A model generated the notes under the pieces. It made no database searches, was not told the DNA's origin, and saw only the letters and a program-made list of their open reading frames with translations. From JBDSRX01 sp039929105 (GTDB taxonomy: Bacteria > Patescibacteriota > Dojkabacteria > J137): a stretch of DNA of 16,546 nucleotides. Positions 1-6,895 of this stretch are shown in pieces. The stretch lies in the NCBI GenBank assembly GCA_039929105.1, contig JBDSRX010000036.1, forward strand, positions 1-16,546. The letters run 5' to 3'. Position numbers and translations under genes: made by a program. Numbering within the stretch: the stretch's first letter is position 1; each line of letters begins with the position of its first letter.

Positions 1-1
1 T

Positions 2-172
2 GAAAAACTTTTTCATATGTTTGATAAGATAAAGTTACATTCTAACGGAGAAGTTCGAATGTCAGAGTTTCATAACATTTTAAGAATGAATAGAAATATG
101 AAAGCAATTGTAGATGGAATGAAGAAATTTATTAATGTGAGGATGGATAAAATGAATTCAAATCCTCAATAA
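2..172 (+). CDS. C-terminal end of an unknown protein (cut by left edge)
   Basis: An open frame enters from the left edge and ends at a TAA at 170-172, giving about 56 residues that end in ...MNSNPQ. The fragment is rich in Met, Lys and Asn and includes the stretch FHNILRMNRNMKAIVDGM. I recognise no domain. The stop overlaps the next start as TAATG, so the two genes are probably translationally coupled and in one operon with the flavoprotein downstream. The start and the bulk of the gene lie outside the window, so no function can be assigned. That it is coding is supported mainly by the coupling and the uninterrupted frame. Confidence 0.6.
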   Translation, partial: EKLFHMFDKIKLHSNGEVRMSEFHNILRMNRNMKAIVDGMKKFINVRMDKMNSNPQ

Positions 173-873
173 TGAAATTTTACAAATCTACAGAAAAAAT
201 AATTTCCAAGAAAAAGATTGCAGAAAATATATTTTTCTTTGATTACACCTCACCCTTAGATTTTGAATGGAAAGCGGGTCAATATATTGGAGTAGGAATT
301 TCTGGTTTATACAGAAGAAGCTATTCTGTATGGGATGTTAAAGATGGAGTTTTAACTCTTTTAATAGATACTAAACCTGGAGGATTAGCTTCACAATTTT
401 TCGATACTGCAGAAGCAGGAATGGAGAATTTAATTATTGGTCCATACGGTAAATTTGTAGTTCAAGAAAATAATTTCCATAAAGTATTTATTTCAACAGG
501 AACAGGAATTGCACCATTTTATTCAATGGCTAAAGATGCATTAAATAGAGGATATAAAGTAACTTTTATTTTTGGAGTTGGAACTTTCGAAAGTGAAATT
601 GCATATCCTTATTTTAAAGAATTTATAGATAACAAAAACTTTAAATATGTACAGGCTGTAACAAGAAATACTTTAGAACATATTCCAGTAGAACAAGATA
701 AAAGAGTCGAAGTTAAGTTAGGTAGAGTAACTACTGTAGTACCAGAATTAAATTTAGATTATGCAAATTCTGAGTTCTACATCTGTGGCGGACCACAAAT
801 GGTAGATGATATGGAAAATGTTTTAAGAAGTTTAGGCGCAGATAAAATTTTACACGAAAAATATAGCCCTTAA
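172..873 (+). CDS. FAD/NAD(P)-binding ferredoxin reductase-like oxidoreductase
   Basis: A 233-residue protein of the ferredoxin-NADP+ reductase superfamily, which moves electrons between NAD(P)H and a partner through FAD. Seen in the sequence: AGQY (35-38) and the FAD-binding RxYS motif RRSYS (48-52) in the N-terminal beta barrel, a GGLAS segment (70-74) typical of the flavin phosphate site, GPYGKF (90-95), the pyridine-nucleotide-binding GTGIAP (110-115), and CGGPQMV (205-211), the conserved Cys-Gly-x-Pro element near the active site. The length fits a minimal FAD plus NAD(P) module. There is no 2Fe-2S ferredoxin domain, so the partner must be a separate protein. No signal peptide is visible, which suggests a cytoplasmic enzyme. 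The start overlaps the upstream stop (TAATG). The exact substrate cannot be told from sequence. Confidence 0.9.
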   Translation: MKFYKSTEKIISKKKIAENIFFFDYTSPLDFEWKAGQYIGVGISGLYRRSYSVWDVKDGVLTLLIDTKPGGLASQFFDTAEAGMENLIIGPYGKFVVQENNFHKVFISTGTGIAPFYSMAKDALNRGYKVTFIFGVGTFESEIAYPYFKEFIDNKNFKYVQAVTRNTLEHIPVEQDKRVEVKLGRVTTVVPELNLDYANSEFYICGGPQMVDDMENVLRSLGADKILHEKYSP

Positions 874-879
874 TTATTG

Positions 880-908
880 TTGACACTTTTAGTAGACAGA
901 GTTAATAT
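880..908 (+). promoter_or_regulatory. Near-consensus sigma70-type promoter
   Basis: A perfect TTGACA (880-885) and TAATAT (903-908) are separated by exactly 17 bases. Transcription would begin near 915 and give a leader of about 20 bases before the ATG at 935. It lies directly after the reductase stop codon and is the best promoter match in the window. Confidence 0.8.
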
Positions 909-934
909 TTTCAATTAAATATTTTCTAAAATCT

Positions 935-1267
935 ATGCTAGACAGTACAGATAATCTGCAACTTGTGATGGGAATATCTTCCAAAATTCAAGAAATACGT
1001 TCGATTATTAACGAAGGAATTGTAGATTTGGATGTTGTAATTAACACTCCTGGTTCTGAAAATGAAGATATTCTTGAATCACTTAGAAAGCAAAAAATTC
1101 TCGGGGAACTTTTACAAAGACTTTCAAAATATTCTACTGCAATTTCAAACGACAAGTACGATTTAAATGGGCTAAACCAATTAAGTAATGCACTTACTAA
1201 GCTTGGTTCAAGTCTAGAAGAAGGTACTTTCTTTACGCTTTTAAATAATGCATCAGTAGACAATTAA
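935..1267 (+). CDS. Small conserved-looking protein of unknown function
   Basis: A 110-residue, soluble, probably helical protein with no membrane segment and no motif I recognise. Composition is acidic and Leu/Ser/Asn-rich, for example LESLRKQKILGELLQRL (around 48-64). The plus-strand reading is preferred over the 91-codon antisense frame because it begins about 20 bases after a near-consensus promoter and extends beyond the antisense frame at both ends. No Shine-Dalgarno precedes the ATG, as for most genes here. It is probably monocistronic: the next gene (1369-1758) converges from the other strand and about 100 bases separate them without a clear terminator. Confidence 0.65.
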   Translation: MLDSTDNLQLVMGISSKIQEIRSIINEGIVDLDVVINTPGSENEDILESLRKQKILGELLQRLSKYSTAISNDKYDLNGLNQLSNALTKLGSSLEEGTFFTLLNNASVDN

Positions 1268-1368
1268 TATCTAAATTACATAGCTAGCAAGCTCTAATAG
1301 AGGGAATATATTTTATTAAAACCATCTAGGATTATAGCTTATCGACGTTATCAGAAAAAAGGAGAATC

Positions 1369-1758
1369 TTACTGAGTATATAATAATTCAAATTTGTTGA
1401 ATCCATTATCTTTAAAATTATCGAATGTTAACTTTACCTCAGGTCTAAATCTTCCTATTACTGCTTTTAATTGTTCGTCAAGAGCATCTGGATTCCTTTC
1501 GTTATAAAGTTTTTCTAATGTATTAAAGGAAAAATTAGCAAAAAGTCTTCTGTTTGTTGATACTTCATAGATTAATACACTAAGTACAACTTCTTCTTTA
1601 ATCTTTTGTACTTTAACGTAGGGAGTAATATAGGCATCTGGCAAGAATTCTTTAACATAGGTTGTGATTATTGAACTTGCTACTAAGTCATAATTAACAG
1701 ACTCATTAGTCTCTGCTTCATACTTTTCACTTAAAAGAGATGTTGTTGTCATTGTCAT
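1369..1758 (-). CDS. Unknown protein translationally coupled to lepA
   Basis: A 129-residue protein with no recognised family. It has mixed alpha/beta character (VVLSVLIYEVST, LFANFSFNTLEKLY), no signal peptide and no transmembrane helix. The start ATG lies one base after the lepA stop (TAA T ATG on the minus strand), so ribosomes finishing lepA can reinitiate here. A second in-frame ATG two codons later (MTM) is an equally possible start. The tight spacing implies co-expression with LepA, but not necessarily a related function. No intrinsic terminator is visible after the stop. Confidence 0.7.
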   Translation of the reverse strand: MTMTTTSLLSEKYEAETNESVNYDLVASSIITTYVKEFLPDAYITPYVKVQKIKEEVVLSVLIYEVSTNRRLFANFSFNTLEKLYNERNPDALDEQLKAVIGRFRPEVKLTFDNFKDNGFNKFELLYTQ

Positions 1759-1759
1759 A

Positions 1760-3775
1760 TTAATCTACTTTTAAAGCTTCTAAGAATGCCTCTTTTGGTA
1801 TTTCAACTTTACCAAAAGTTTTCATTTTTTTCTTTCCTTTTTTCTGGTTTTCTAAAAGTTTTAATTTTCTTGTAATGTCTCCACCGTAAAGCTTTGCAAG
1901 TACATCTTTCTTGTATGCTGCAATAGTTTCTCTAGCGATAACATTTCCTCCAATAGCTGCTTGTATTGGAACTTTAAAGTTTTGTCTTGGAATAATATCT
2001 TTTAATTTTTCTACAATTTCTTTTCCTCTTCGATGAGAGTTTGTTCGATGTGTTAAGAAAGATAAAGCTTCTACAGGTTCGTCGTTTACTAAAATTCCAA
2101 CTTTAACAATATCTCCAGCTCTGTAATCTATAAAAGAGTAGTCCATAGATGCATATCCGTGAGAAATTGATTTTAATTTATCGAAAAAGTTAACAATAAT
2201 TTCTACTGTTGGCATTTCGTATTCTATTACTGCGTGTTTTGAGTTGTTAGAAAGTCTACTTAAAAAATGCATAGATTTATAAACGGCTCTATGTTTTTGG
2301 CAAAGTTCCATAACTGGACCAATATATTCTTCTGGTGTAATTAATTCTAATTTAACCCAAGGTTCATAAATTTCTGCAGAGTAGGTTGGTTCTGGGAATT
2401 CTGCCGCAGTTCTAATTGTAGCAATGTTTGTTTCGCTATCAATATTGGAAACATTAACTCCAATTTTTGCATAATCTTTAGATGTTAATTGAACTCTAAA
2501 TTCTACAGTTGGTGTTGTTCCAATTAAATCAATTCCATATTCTCTTTCTAGTCTGTCTTGTGTAATTTCTAAATGTAACAAACCCAAGAATCCGCAAACA
2601 AATCCTGTTCCTAATGCTTGAGAATATTCCTTTTGGTAAGTTAATGCAGCATCATTTAAAGATAGCTTTTCTAAAGCTTCTGCAAATTGAGGGTAGTCGC
2701 TAGCTTCTACTGGGTACAAACTTGCATAGACCATTGGTTTAGGAGATTTATAACCTGTTAGTAATTCAATATTTTTATGCGACCCATCGTGCATCCAATG
2801 TGTAATTGTATCTCCAGAGTGAACAACATGTATGTCTTTTAAACCTGTTGCAACATAACCTACTTCTCCTTCTTTAATAACATTTGTTGCTATCATTTTT
2901 GGAGTTAAGTATCCAATTTCAATTGGAGTTACTTCCGTTCCTGTACCAATCATATAAAGTTTTTGGTTTTTCTTTAATTCTCCAGAAATTACTTTTACTA
3001 ATGCAGTTGCGCCTTTATATTCGTGGAAGAATGCATCGAAAACTAAAGCTTTTGTAACTCCTGTAACATCATGTGCTTCTCCAACAGGAGTTTTATCCAT
3101 ACTGTCTAAATCTGCTTGTTCTGGAGTATAAACCTGGCTCGAGTATTTATCTGGTGCTGGAATTCGCTCAACAATTGCGTTTAAAATTTCGGGAACTCCA
3201 ACTCCTGTCTTTCCAGAAGCTAAAATAATTTCGTCTTCAGAAAATCCAAAAGTCTCCATAACTTCGGCTTTAACTCTCTCAGTTTCTGCAATATCCATGT
3301 CTACTTTATTTAGAACAGGAATAATCTTTAAATTGTATTCCATCGCTTTGTAAACAGTTGTAAGAGTTTGTGCTTGAACACCTTGAGTTACATCTACAAG
3401 TAGTAGGCAACCCTCGCTAGCCGCCACAGAACGCGAAACTTCGTAAGAAAAATCTACATGTCCGGGAGTATCAATTAAGTTTAGAATGTATTCTCCGTTT
3501 TCGGGTAGAGTTACTGAATCATCCCGAGCGGAGTCGAGGGATCTCTCTGATAATTTTGAGTTTTCTTTTTTATACGGAAATAATAATCTAGCTGTCTGAA
3601 GTTTAATTGTAATACCTCTTTCCTGCTCTAATTCTAGTGTATCTAGCATTCTATCTTTCATTTCTCTTCTCAAAACTGCACCTGTATGTTCTATTAATCT
3701 GTCCGCAAGAGTAGACTTACCATGGTCTATGTGGGCAATAATACAAAAGTTCCGAATTCTCAATTTATCTGTCAT
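1760..3775 (-). CDS. lepA: Elongation factor 4 (LepA), ribosome-associated GTPase
   Basis: LepA/EF4 is a translational GTPase acting on the ribosome. All G-box motifs are present: AHIDHGKST (14-22), ERGIT (52-56), DTPGH (102-106), NKVD (156-159) and ASGKTG (186-191). The family signatures LGTGFVCGFLGLLHLEI, the HGYASMDYSF region and the C-terminal PRQNFKVPIQAAIG...LAKLYGGDITRKLKLLENQKKGKK are also present. At 671 residues it is longer than the usual roughly 600. Two insertions explain this: residues about 71-92, between the effector region and DTPGH, which contain SERSLDSARDD and derive from a dispersed DNA repeat; and residues about 211-241, between the G domain and domain II. The frame stays open and every catalytic motif is intact, so it is probably functional. 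An extended -10 lies 22-27 bases upstream. Confidence 0.97.
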   Translation of the reverse strand: MTDKLRIRNFCIIAHIDHGKSTLADRLIEHTGAVLRREMKDRMLDTLELEQERGITIKLQTARLLFPYKKENSKLSERSLDSARDDSVTLPENGEYILNLIDTPGHVDFSYEVSRSVAASEGCLLLVDVTQGVQAQTLTTVYKAMEYNLKIIPVLNKVDMDIAETERVKAEVMETFGFSEDEIILASGKTGVGVPEILNAIVERIPAPDKYSSQVYTPEQADLDSMDKTPVGEAHDVTGVTKALVFDAFFHEYKGATALVKVISGELKKNQKLYMIGTGTEVTPIEIGYLTPKMIATNVIKEGEVGYVATGLKDIHVVHSGDTITHWMHDGSHKNIELLTGYKSPKPMVYASLYPVEASDYPQFAEALEKLSLNDAALTYQKEYSQALGTGFVCGFLGLLHLEITQDRLEREYGIDLIGTTPTVEFRVQLTSKDYAKIGVNVSNIDSETNIATIRTAAEFPEPTYSAEIYEPWVKLELITPEEYIGPVMELCQKHRAVYKSMHFLSRLSNNSKHAVIEYEMPTVEIIVNFFDKLKSISHGYASMDYSFIDYRAGDIVKVGILVNDEPVEALSFLTHRTNSHRRGKEIVEKLKDIIPRQNFKVPIQAAIGGNVIARETIAAYKKDVLAKLYGGDITRKLKLLENQKKGKKKMKTFGKVEIPKEAFLEALKVD
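3500..3565 (-). repeat. Dispersed GC-richer repeat inserted in frame within lepA
   Basis: This segment encodes the extra residues about 71-92 of LepA. Its core on the plus strand (3519-3545, containing CCGAGCGGAGTCGAGGGATC) is far richer in GC than its surroundings. The same core recurs in degenerate form in the intergenic palindrome at 4380-4402 and, on the minus strand, at about 8966-8986 (GAGCGTAGTCGAGGGA). Similar motifs occur as dispersed intergenic repeats in many bacterial genomes (from memory). Its presence in an essential-type reading frame without loss of frame resembles the protein-coding palindromic elements described in Rickettsia, although homology is not implied. Confidence 0.75.
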
Positions 3776-3796
3776 ATAAGGTTATTAAGCTTATGA

Positions 3797-3805
3797 ATTA
3801 TAGCA
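3797..3805 (-). promoter_or_regulatory. Extended -10 promoter of lepA
   Basis: On the minus strand TGCTATAAT is a perfect extended -10 element. Transcription would start near 3790 and leave a leader of about 15 bases before the lepA ATG. The -35 region is poor, which is usual for extended -10 promoters. Confidence 0.65.
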
Positions 3806-3833
3806 GAAAGAGATAAGCTAAAGCACGAAGATA

Positions 3834-3849
3834 ATAGTGTGCGCACTAT
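3834..3849. other. Small perfect stem-loop between lepA and the upstream gene
   Basis: ATAGTG and CACTAT form a 6-bp stem around a 4-base loop just after the stop of the 3855-4316 gene. No T-run follows on the minus strand, so it is not a convincing intrinsic terminator. It could stabilise the 3' end of that transcript. Confidence 0.4.
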
Positions 3850-3854
3850 GTTGC

Positions 3855-4316
3855 CTATATTTCAGAGATGTATCCCTTTACTTTTCTAAACGCTCTTAAT
3901 TGACTTCTTGCCATATGTGCTTCTGCAGAATTCCATTCGTAAGAGCTTAATCTTTTTCCAATATTATCTTCAAATGTACTCCATCCTTCAGTAAGGTCGA
4001 AATTAAAGAAAATTTGCAATGCTTGTTTTAAGATAGGAGAATCTTGACTAATAAATCTTTCTAAATTAACATTGTTCAAAATTCCAAATAGATTTTCACC
4101 CCACCAGTCCATTAACTCTTTAGTAACAGGAATTTCAGATTCAACTATTGCTTTAGCAATTCTTAAATGAGCTTCTTTTTGTTTTCTAATTGTTAATGCT
4201 TTGTCAGGATCATCAAGTCGCTTGAGAGGTCGAATATTAATTGTAGCTAAAACTAAACTAATATATGTCATATCCATTTCAGGCGGTACTTGATTTGGAT
4301 TAATGTGTTCGATCAT
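3855..4316 (-). CDS. Unknown helical protein upstream of lepA
   Basis: A 153-residue soluble protein, predicted mainly alpha-helical and rich in Trp (MDWWGENLF, GWSTFED, SSYEWNSAEAHMARSQLRAFRKV). No signal peptide, membrane helix or known motif is visible. It ends in TAG, whereas most genes here use TAA. The start ATG is well supported by a promoter about 25 bases upstream (TTG...-16-TATAAT). It has its own promoter, and lepA has another, so they are probably independent or partly overlapping transcription units. Function cannot be assigned. Confidence 0.75.
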   Translation of the reverse strand: MIEHINPNQVPPEMDMTYISLVLATINIRPLKRLDDPDKALTIRKQKEAHLRIAKAIVESEIPVTKELMDWWGENLFGILNNVNLERFISQDSPILKQALQIFFNFDLTEGWSTFEDNIGKRLSSYEWNSAEAHMARSQLRAFRKVKGYISEI

Positions 4317-4340
4317 AAAGAAGAAAAATTTAATTGATTG

Positions 4341-4368
4341 ATTATAGCGCGCAGGAAAACTACTGCAA
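4341..4368 (-). promoter_or_regulatory. Promoter of the 3855-4316 gene
   Basis: On the minus strand TTGCAG (4368-4363) and a perfect TATAAT (4346-4341) are separated by 16 bases. Initiation near 4334 gives an 18-base leader with no Shine-Dalgarno. The -35 box lies just outside the large palindromic element that begins at 4371. Confidence 0.65.
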
Positions 4369-4370
4369 CA

Positions 4371-4499
4371 TTTGTGTCATGGTGAGTGAAGTCGAGGAAT
4401 CTTTACCACATATCTGAAGGTTGAACAGTAAGGCTGAGTTACACTCAACATTATGTGGTCACTAGATTCCTCCGCTCACTTCGTTCGGAATGACACAAA
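4371..4499. repeat. Large imperfect palindromic intergenic element (about 129 bp)
   Basis: Nested inverted repeats span the whole element: TTTGTGTCA (4371-4379) pairs with TGACACAAA (4491-4499); AGGAATCT (4395-4402) with AGATTCCT (4464-4471); ACCACATA (4405-4412) with TATGTGGT (4452-4459); GTTGA (4420-4424) with TCAAC (4445-4449). The outer arms carry the GAGTGAAGTCGAGGAATCT and, inverted, CCGAACGAAGTGAGCGGAGG versions of the repeat core also inserted in lepA. Transcribed, it would fold into one long hairpin. No open reading frame or transposase lies inside, so a MITE- or REP-like passive element is the best description. A weak similarity to the right end recurs at about 4572-4592 (GCTCGCAATGATAC), possibly an eroded copy. 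Confidence 0.8.
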
Positions 4500-4605
4500 A
4501 GGAAATTGGCGCAACTCTGTTGGGCTTATAACAAAAGAGTAATTCAGGTGGGCACTGCCAACCAAAATCTAAAGCTCGCAATGATACAAAAAAATTCCGC
4601 CATTA

Positions 4606-5170
4606 TTATTCAATACTTTTCTCAAAGCTTTCAACATCTATTACATGGTCTATAGATTCTATAATATCAATCGCCTCTTTATAGTGATTTACAATCATTC
4701 CCAACTCCTTGTCTTTACTAAAATACTTTGCAATAAATTTAAAGAGAGTATATGTTTTGCTGAATTTTTTTGGGATTATTGCAATTGCATGGTTTAAAGT
4801 TACTTTTTGTTCTATTTCAATCTTCTTTTTATTTTTATTAATACTTCTAATTAGATTTAAATCTGGCGTTAGTTTTGCTCCTTCGTTAAACTCTACAATC
4901 ATATAGAATATAGAATCATCTCAATCTAAGCTCGAATCTACTGAAAATAATTCTTGTAGAGCTATTTTTTCTATTCTGTAAATATTTTCAAAGTTTGTTA
5001 TTTTAAATGGTACTAACAAAATTACATGAAATATATATTGATCTCGATCCAGATTCACCGAGTAGTTATGAAACCCTATGTGATAGTAGGCTTCAAGCTT
5101 ATCATCTAAATAATATTTAAATGGTCTCGTGTATTTTTAAGATTGCAGGTAGTTTATTTTTCTCATCCAT
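4606..5170 (-). pseudogene. Decaying gene with a frameshift and an in-frame stop
   Basis: Three pieces read as one roughly 187-residue protein. A start at 5168-5170 gives MDEKNKLPAILKIHETI and then stops at 5117-5119. The adjacent frame continues as KYYLDDKLEAYYHIGFHNYS and runs to an in-frame TGA at 4921-4923. The same frame then goes on as DDSIFYMIVEFNEG and ends at 4606. The middle piece has no ATG. The last 98 codons (4606-4902) could still be translated from an ATG six codons after the TGA. No family is recognised; the C-terminal part is Lys/Ile-rich and helical. Two independent lesions in the same reading suggest gene decay rather than sequencing error, but an assembly error cannot be excluded. 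Confidence 0.7.
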
Positions 5171-5208
5171 ATTTTTAAATTTTAAATGGGTCCAATCTCT
5201 TGGACCCA
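5171..5208 (-). terminator. Intrinsic terminator of the secreted ConA-like gene
   Basis: On the minus strand TGGGTCCAA and TTGGACCCA form a perfect 9-bp stem with a GAGA tetraloop (5187-5208), followed by a T-rich run (TTTAAAATTTAAAAAT). It begins 22 bases after the stop codon of the 5230-6165 gene and just before the pseudogene start. Confidence 0.85.
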
Positions 5209-5229
5209 CTGTACGCTTAACCAAGCATT

Positions 5230-6165
5230 TTATTGCTTTATACTAACATAATCAACATCTAAGTATTGAGACGCAGTAGGATTTGCTCTAACATATACAA
5301 TTCCTCCTGGACCAAAAGTTACTTGTGCATTATCTTGTATAATATTTACAGTTAGCGGTGGCATTGGGATTGCTGGAACAGTACTACCAACAAGCACATC
5401 GTCAATATAGAATGAGATAGTTTGTACTCCTTGAGCATCAACAGACCAAACTATTTTACCAGTAAACCAGTCATTTATATTTACACCACTTAGGTCGTAA
5501 GAAGCAGAAGGTAAACCAGTTTTATCACTTACTGTTGCTTTAAAACCTTTAAACAAACCTCCTAAAGTAGCAGGATCTGTCCAAGTGAAACCCATTACGA
5601 AAGTATTTTCAAAGTGAGTTCTAAAACCACTATTGTCTCTTGTAATATCTGCAGTAGGATCTGTGTAGTAGTCTGGTGCGTTCCAAAGTTCTACAATTGT
5701 TGTTCCAATAGCTCCGCCTGTTCCATCTGCATGAAAGTTAGGTGAAAATCGCATTCTTGTCTCCATAGTTACAGGATTACTTGTAGTTGGAAACCATCTA
5801 TGTGCTGCATCATATGAATATGCATCTCTTTGTTCACTTAATTGTGCAATATTTACATTCCCAGGATATTGTTGTGGACTTAATGCTAAACGAGCAAAAT
5901 GATCACCATGATCCTTTTCTGTTGTAATGCACACAGCATTATTACATTCTAGGTCTTGCTGCAAATTTTCTTGTTTATAGAAACCTTGTGCATCGGCACT
6001 AATTAATGTTTCATACCAATAATCCCATGGTTCTGATTGATCAACTACACCAATAGAGTGGTTGAATTTTTCTTTTATCGAATTTTGATTGCCATTAGCA
6101 AAAATTGATGTAGGTAGAGCCAATAATAAGGCAAAACCACCAACAACTAATACGCGTTTATGCAT
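5230..6165 (-). CDS. Secreted concanavalin-A-like (lectin/glucanase fold) protein
   Basis: A 311-residue exported protein. Residues 1-23 are a signal peptide: MHKR, a hydrophobic core VLVVGGFALLLALP, and probable cleavage near FA/NG (24). The mature part looks like a beta-sandwich of the concanavalin-A-like lectin/glucanase type: METRMRFSP (134-142), GFTWTD (192-197), then DWFTGKIVWSVD (232-243), SFYIDDVLVG (251-260), PPLTVNII and the final YLDVDYVSIKQ, the strand order seen in LamG/GH16-like domains. The GH16 catalytic signature ExDx(x)E is not visible, so carbohydrate or surface binding is likelier than hydrolysis. Cys74 and Cys79 could form a small disulfide. It is monocistronic, with a terminator downstream and palindromes upstream. 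Confidence 0.75.
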   Translation of the reverse strand: MHKRVLVVGGFALLLALPTSIFANGNQNSIKEKFNHSIGVVDQSEPWDYWYETLISADAQGFYKQENLQQDLECNNAVCITTEKDHGDHFARLALSPQQYPGNVNIAQLSEQRDAYSYDAAHRWFPTTSNPVTMETRMRFSPNFHADGTGGAIGTTIVELWNAPDYYTDPTADITRDNSGFRTHFENTFVMGFTWTDPATLGGLFKGFKATVSDKTGLPSASYDLSGVNINDWFTGKIVWSVDAQGVQTISFYIDDVLVGSTVPAIPMPPLTVNIIQDNAQVTFGPGGIVYVRANPTASQYLDVDYVSIKQ

Positions 6166-6206
6166 ATATCTATATATAAAAAGTAATGTACTTAACTATC
6201 TTAGTC

Positions 6207-6218
6207 TTAGGATCCTAA
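6207..6218. promoter_or_regulatory. 12-bp perfect palindrome, possible operator
   Basis: TTAGGATCCTAA is self-complementary and lies about 45 bases upstream of the secreted protein start, in the divergent intergenic region. Its position would suit a repressor or activator site, but nothing identifies the regulator. Confidence 0.3.
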
Positions 6219-6233
6219 CCCATGTAGATATTA

Positions 6234-6263
6234 TTGGGATATATAATTATAGTCAACTATAAT
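6234..6263 (+). promoter_or_regulatory. Promoter with an 18-bp palindrome over its -10
   Basis: TTGGGA (6234-6239) and a perfect TATAAT (6258-6263) are separated by 18 bases. The -10 forms the right half of the perfect inverted repeat ATTATAGTCAACTATAAT (6246-6263), whose left half is a TATAAT on the other strand. A related sequence, TATAGTTAACTGTTA, occurs at 6325-6339. The symmetry suggests either an operator overlapping the -10 or a divergent promoter pair serving the genes on both sides. Confidence 0.45.
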
Positions 6264-6357
6264 CGATAGTGCTGTTGGTTATGGGATGCACAGAATTGCT
6301 GCTATATAGCTGTAATATATTAAATATAGTTAACTGTTACTGGAGGGAATTAAAAAA

Positions 6358-6429
6358 TTGTCACTAGCTATTGACGCATTCAAGTTTCTCCTAGAATTCT
6401 TAAATAGATTTGATAGTATATTAATATAA
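6358..6429 (+). CDS. Possible 23-residue amphipathic leader peptide
   Basis: A 23-codon frame starts at TTG, nine bases after GGAGGG (6342-6347), the strongest Shine-Dalgarno sequence in a window where such sites are nearly absent. The peptide begins MSLAIDAFKFLLEF and alternates hydrophobic and charged residues, as an amphipathic helix would. It stops at TAA (6427-6429), just before the next gene. It could be a leader peptide, a small membrane-active peptide, or chance. The GGAGGG spacing is the main support; the TTG start weakens it. Confidence 0.3.
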   Translation: MSLAIDAFKFLLEFLNRFDSILI

Positions 6430-6439
6430 ATAATTGTTA

Positions 6440-6853
6440 ATGTTTTGTATGAATTCATTTGCTAATTTCGAAAATCTTACACCCTATCAGCAGATTCAGA
6501 AAGAGGATGAGCTTATTAAAAGACTTAAAGAAAATACTAATCCCAACTCTAGAGATGCAGCAATAGAAGATTTTTCGAATTTTCTTACAGTTCGACTTGT
6601 AGAAAGTGCAACACATAATCCACCTGGAAGTAATAAACCAAACCCTTGGGGAATATTTAACCATGTTAGAACTAGATTTGGAAATATGAGAAATTTACTC
6701 GCTATGAAAGGTAAAGACTATTATCTAAACCAACATGAAGTAGATACAGTAATTAGAAATGTAATATATGGAATAAAAGTTAAATATAAACAACTATACG
6801 AAGAGAATAAAGAGTTATTTGAAGAAGCATTGGGTGACTATCTGAAAGTTTGA
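6440..6853 (+). CDS. Small unknown protein
   Basis: About 135-138 residues, soluble and helical, with no recognised family. The C-terminal half is strongly charged (YEENKELFEEALGDYLKV). The frame is open from a TTG at 6434; ATG at 6440 (MFCMNSF) or 6449 (MNSFANFENLTPYQQ) is a better start, and 6449 gives the more typical N-terminus. It ends in TGA, one of only two intact genes here to do so. It would be driven by the promoter near 6258, leaving a leader of about 170-180 bases that contains the candidate short peptide. It is followed after 42 bases by msrB and may be co-transcribed with it. Confidence 0.7.
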   Translation: MFCMNSFANFENLTPYQQIQKEDELIKRLKENTNPNSRDAAIEDFSNFLTVRLVESATHNPPGSNKPNPWGIFNHVRTRFGNMRNLLAMKGKDYYLNQHEVDTVIRNVIYGIKVKYKQLYEENKELFEEALGDYLKV

Positions 6854-6869
6854 CAGAAAATGATAATAT
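6850..6869 (+). promoter_or_regulatory. Possible promoter of msrB
   Basis: A perfect TTGACA (6850-6855) overlaps the stop codon of the preceding gene, and an extended -10-like TGATAATAT lies at 6861-6869. The spacing between them is too short for a classic pair, so at most one of the two is used. Initiation near 6876 would give a leader of about 20 bases, as at other genes here. Confidence 0.35.
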
Positions 6870-6895
6870 ATATTTGTATTTATTAATAAAGAAAT

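Noticed and set aside
988..1263. A 91-codon minus-strand frame.
   Set aside because: It lies wholly inside the 935-1267 gene, which has a near-consensus promoter; the antisense protein is Ser-rich low complexity.
4547..4563. GGTGGGCA/TGCCAACC inverted repeat as a terminator for the pseudogene.
   Set aside because: There is one mismatch in the stem, and no T-run follows on the minus strand.
4709..4906. A 65-codon hydrophobic plus-strand frame that could be a small membrane protein.
   Set aside because: It is the complement of the Lys/Ile-rich pseudogene; antisense of AAA/ATT codons naturally gives Phe and Ile. It has no promoter.
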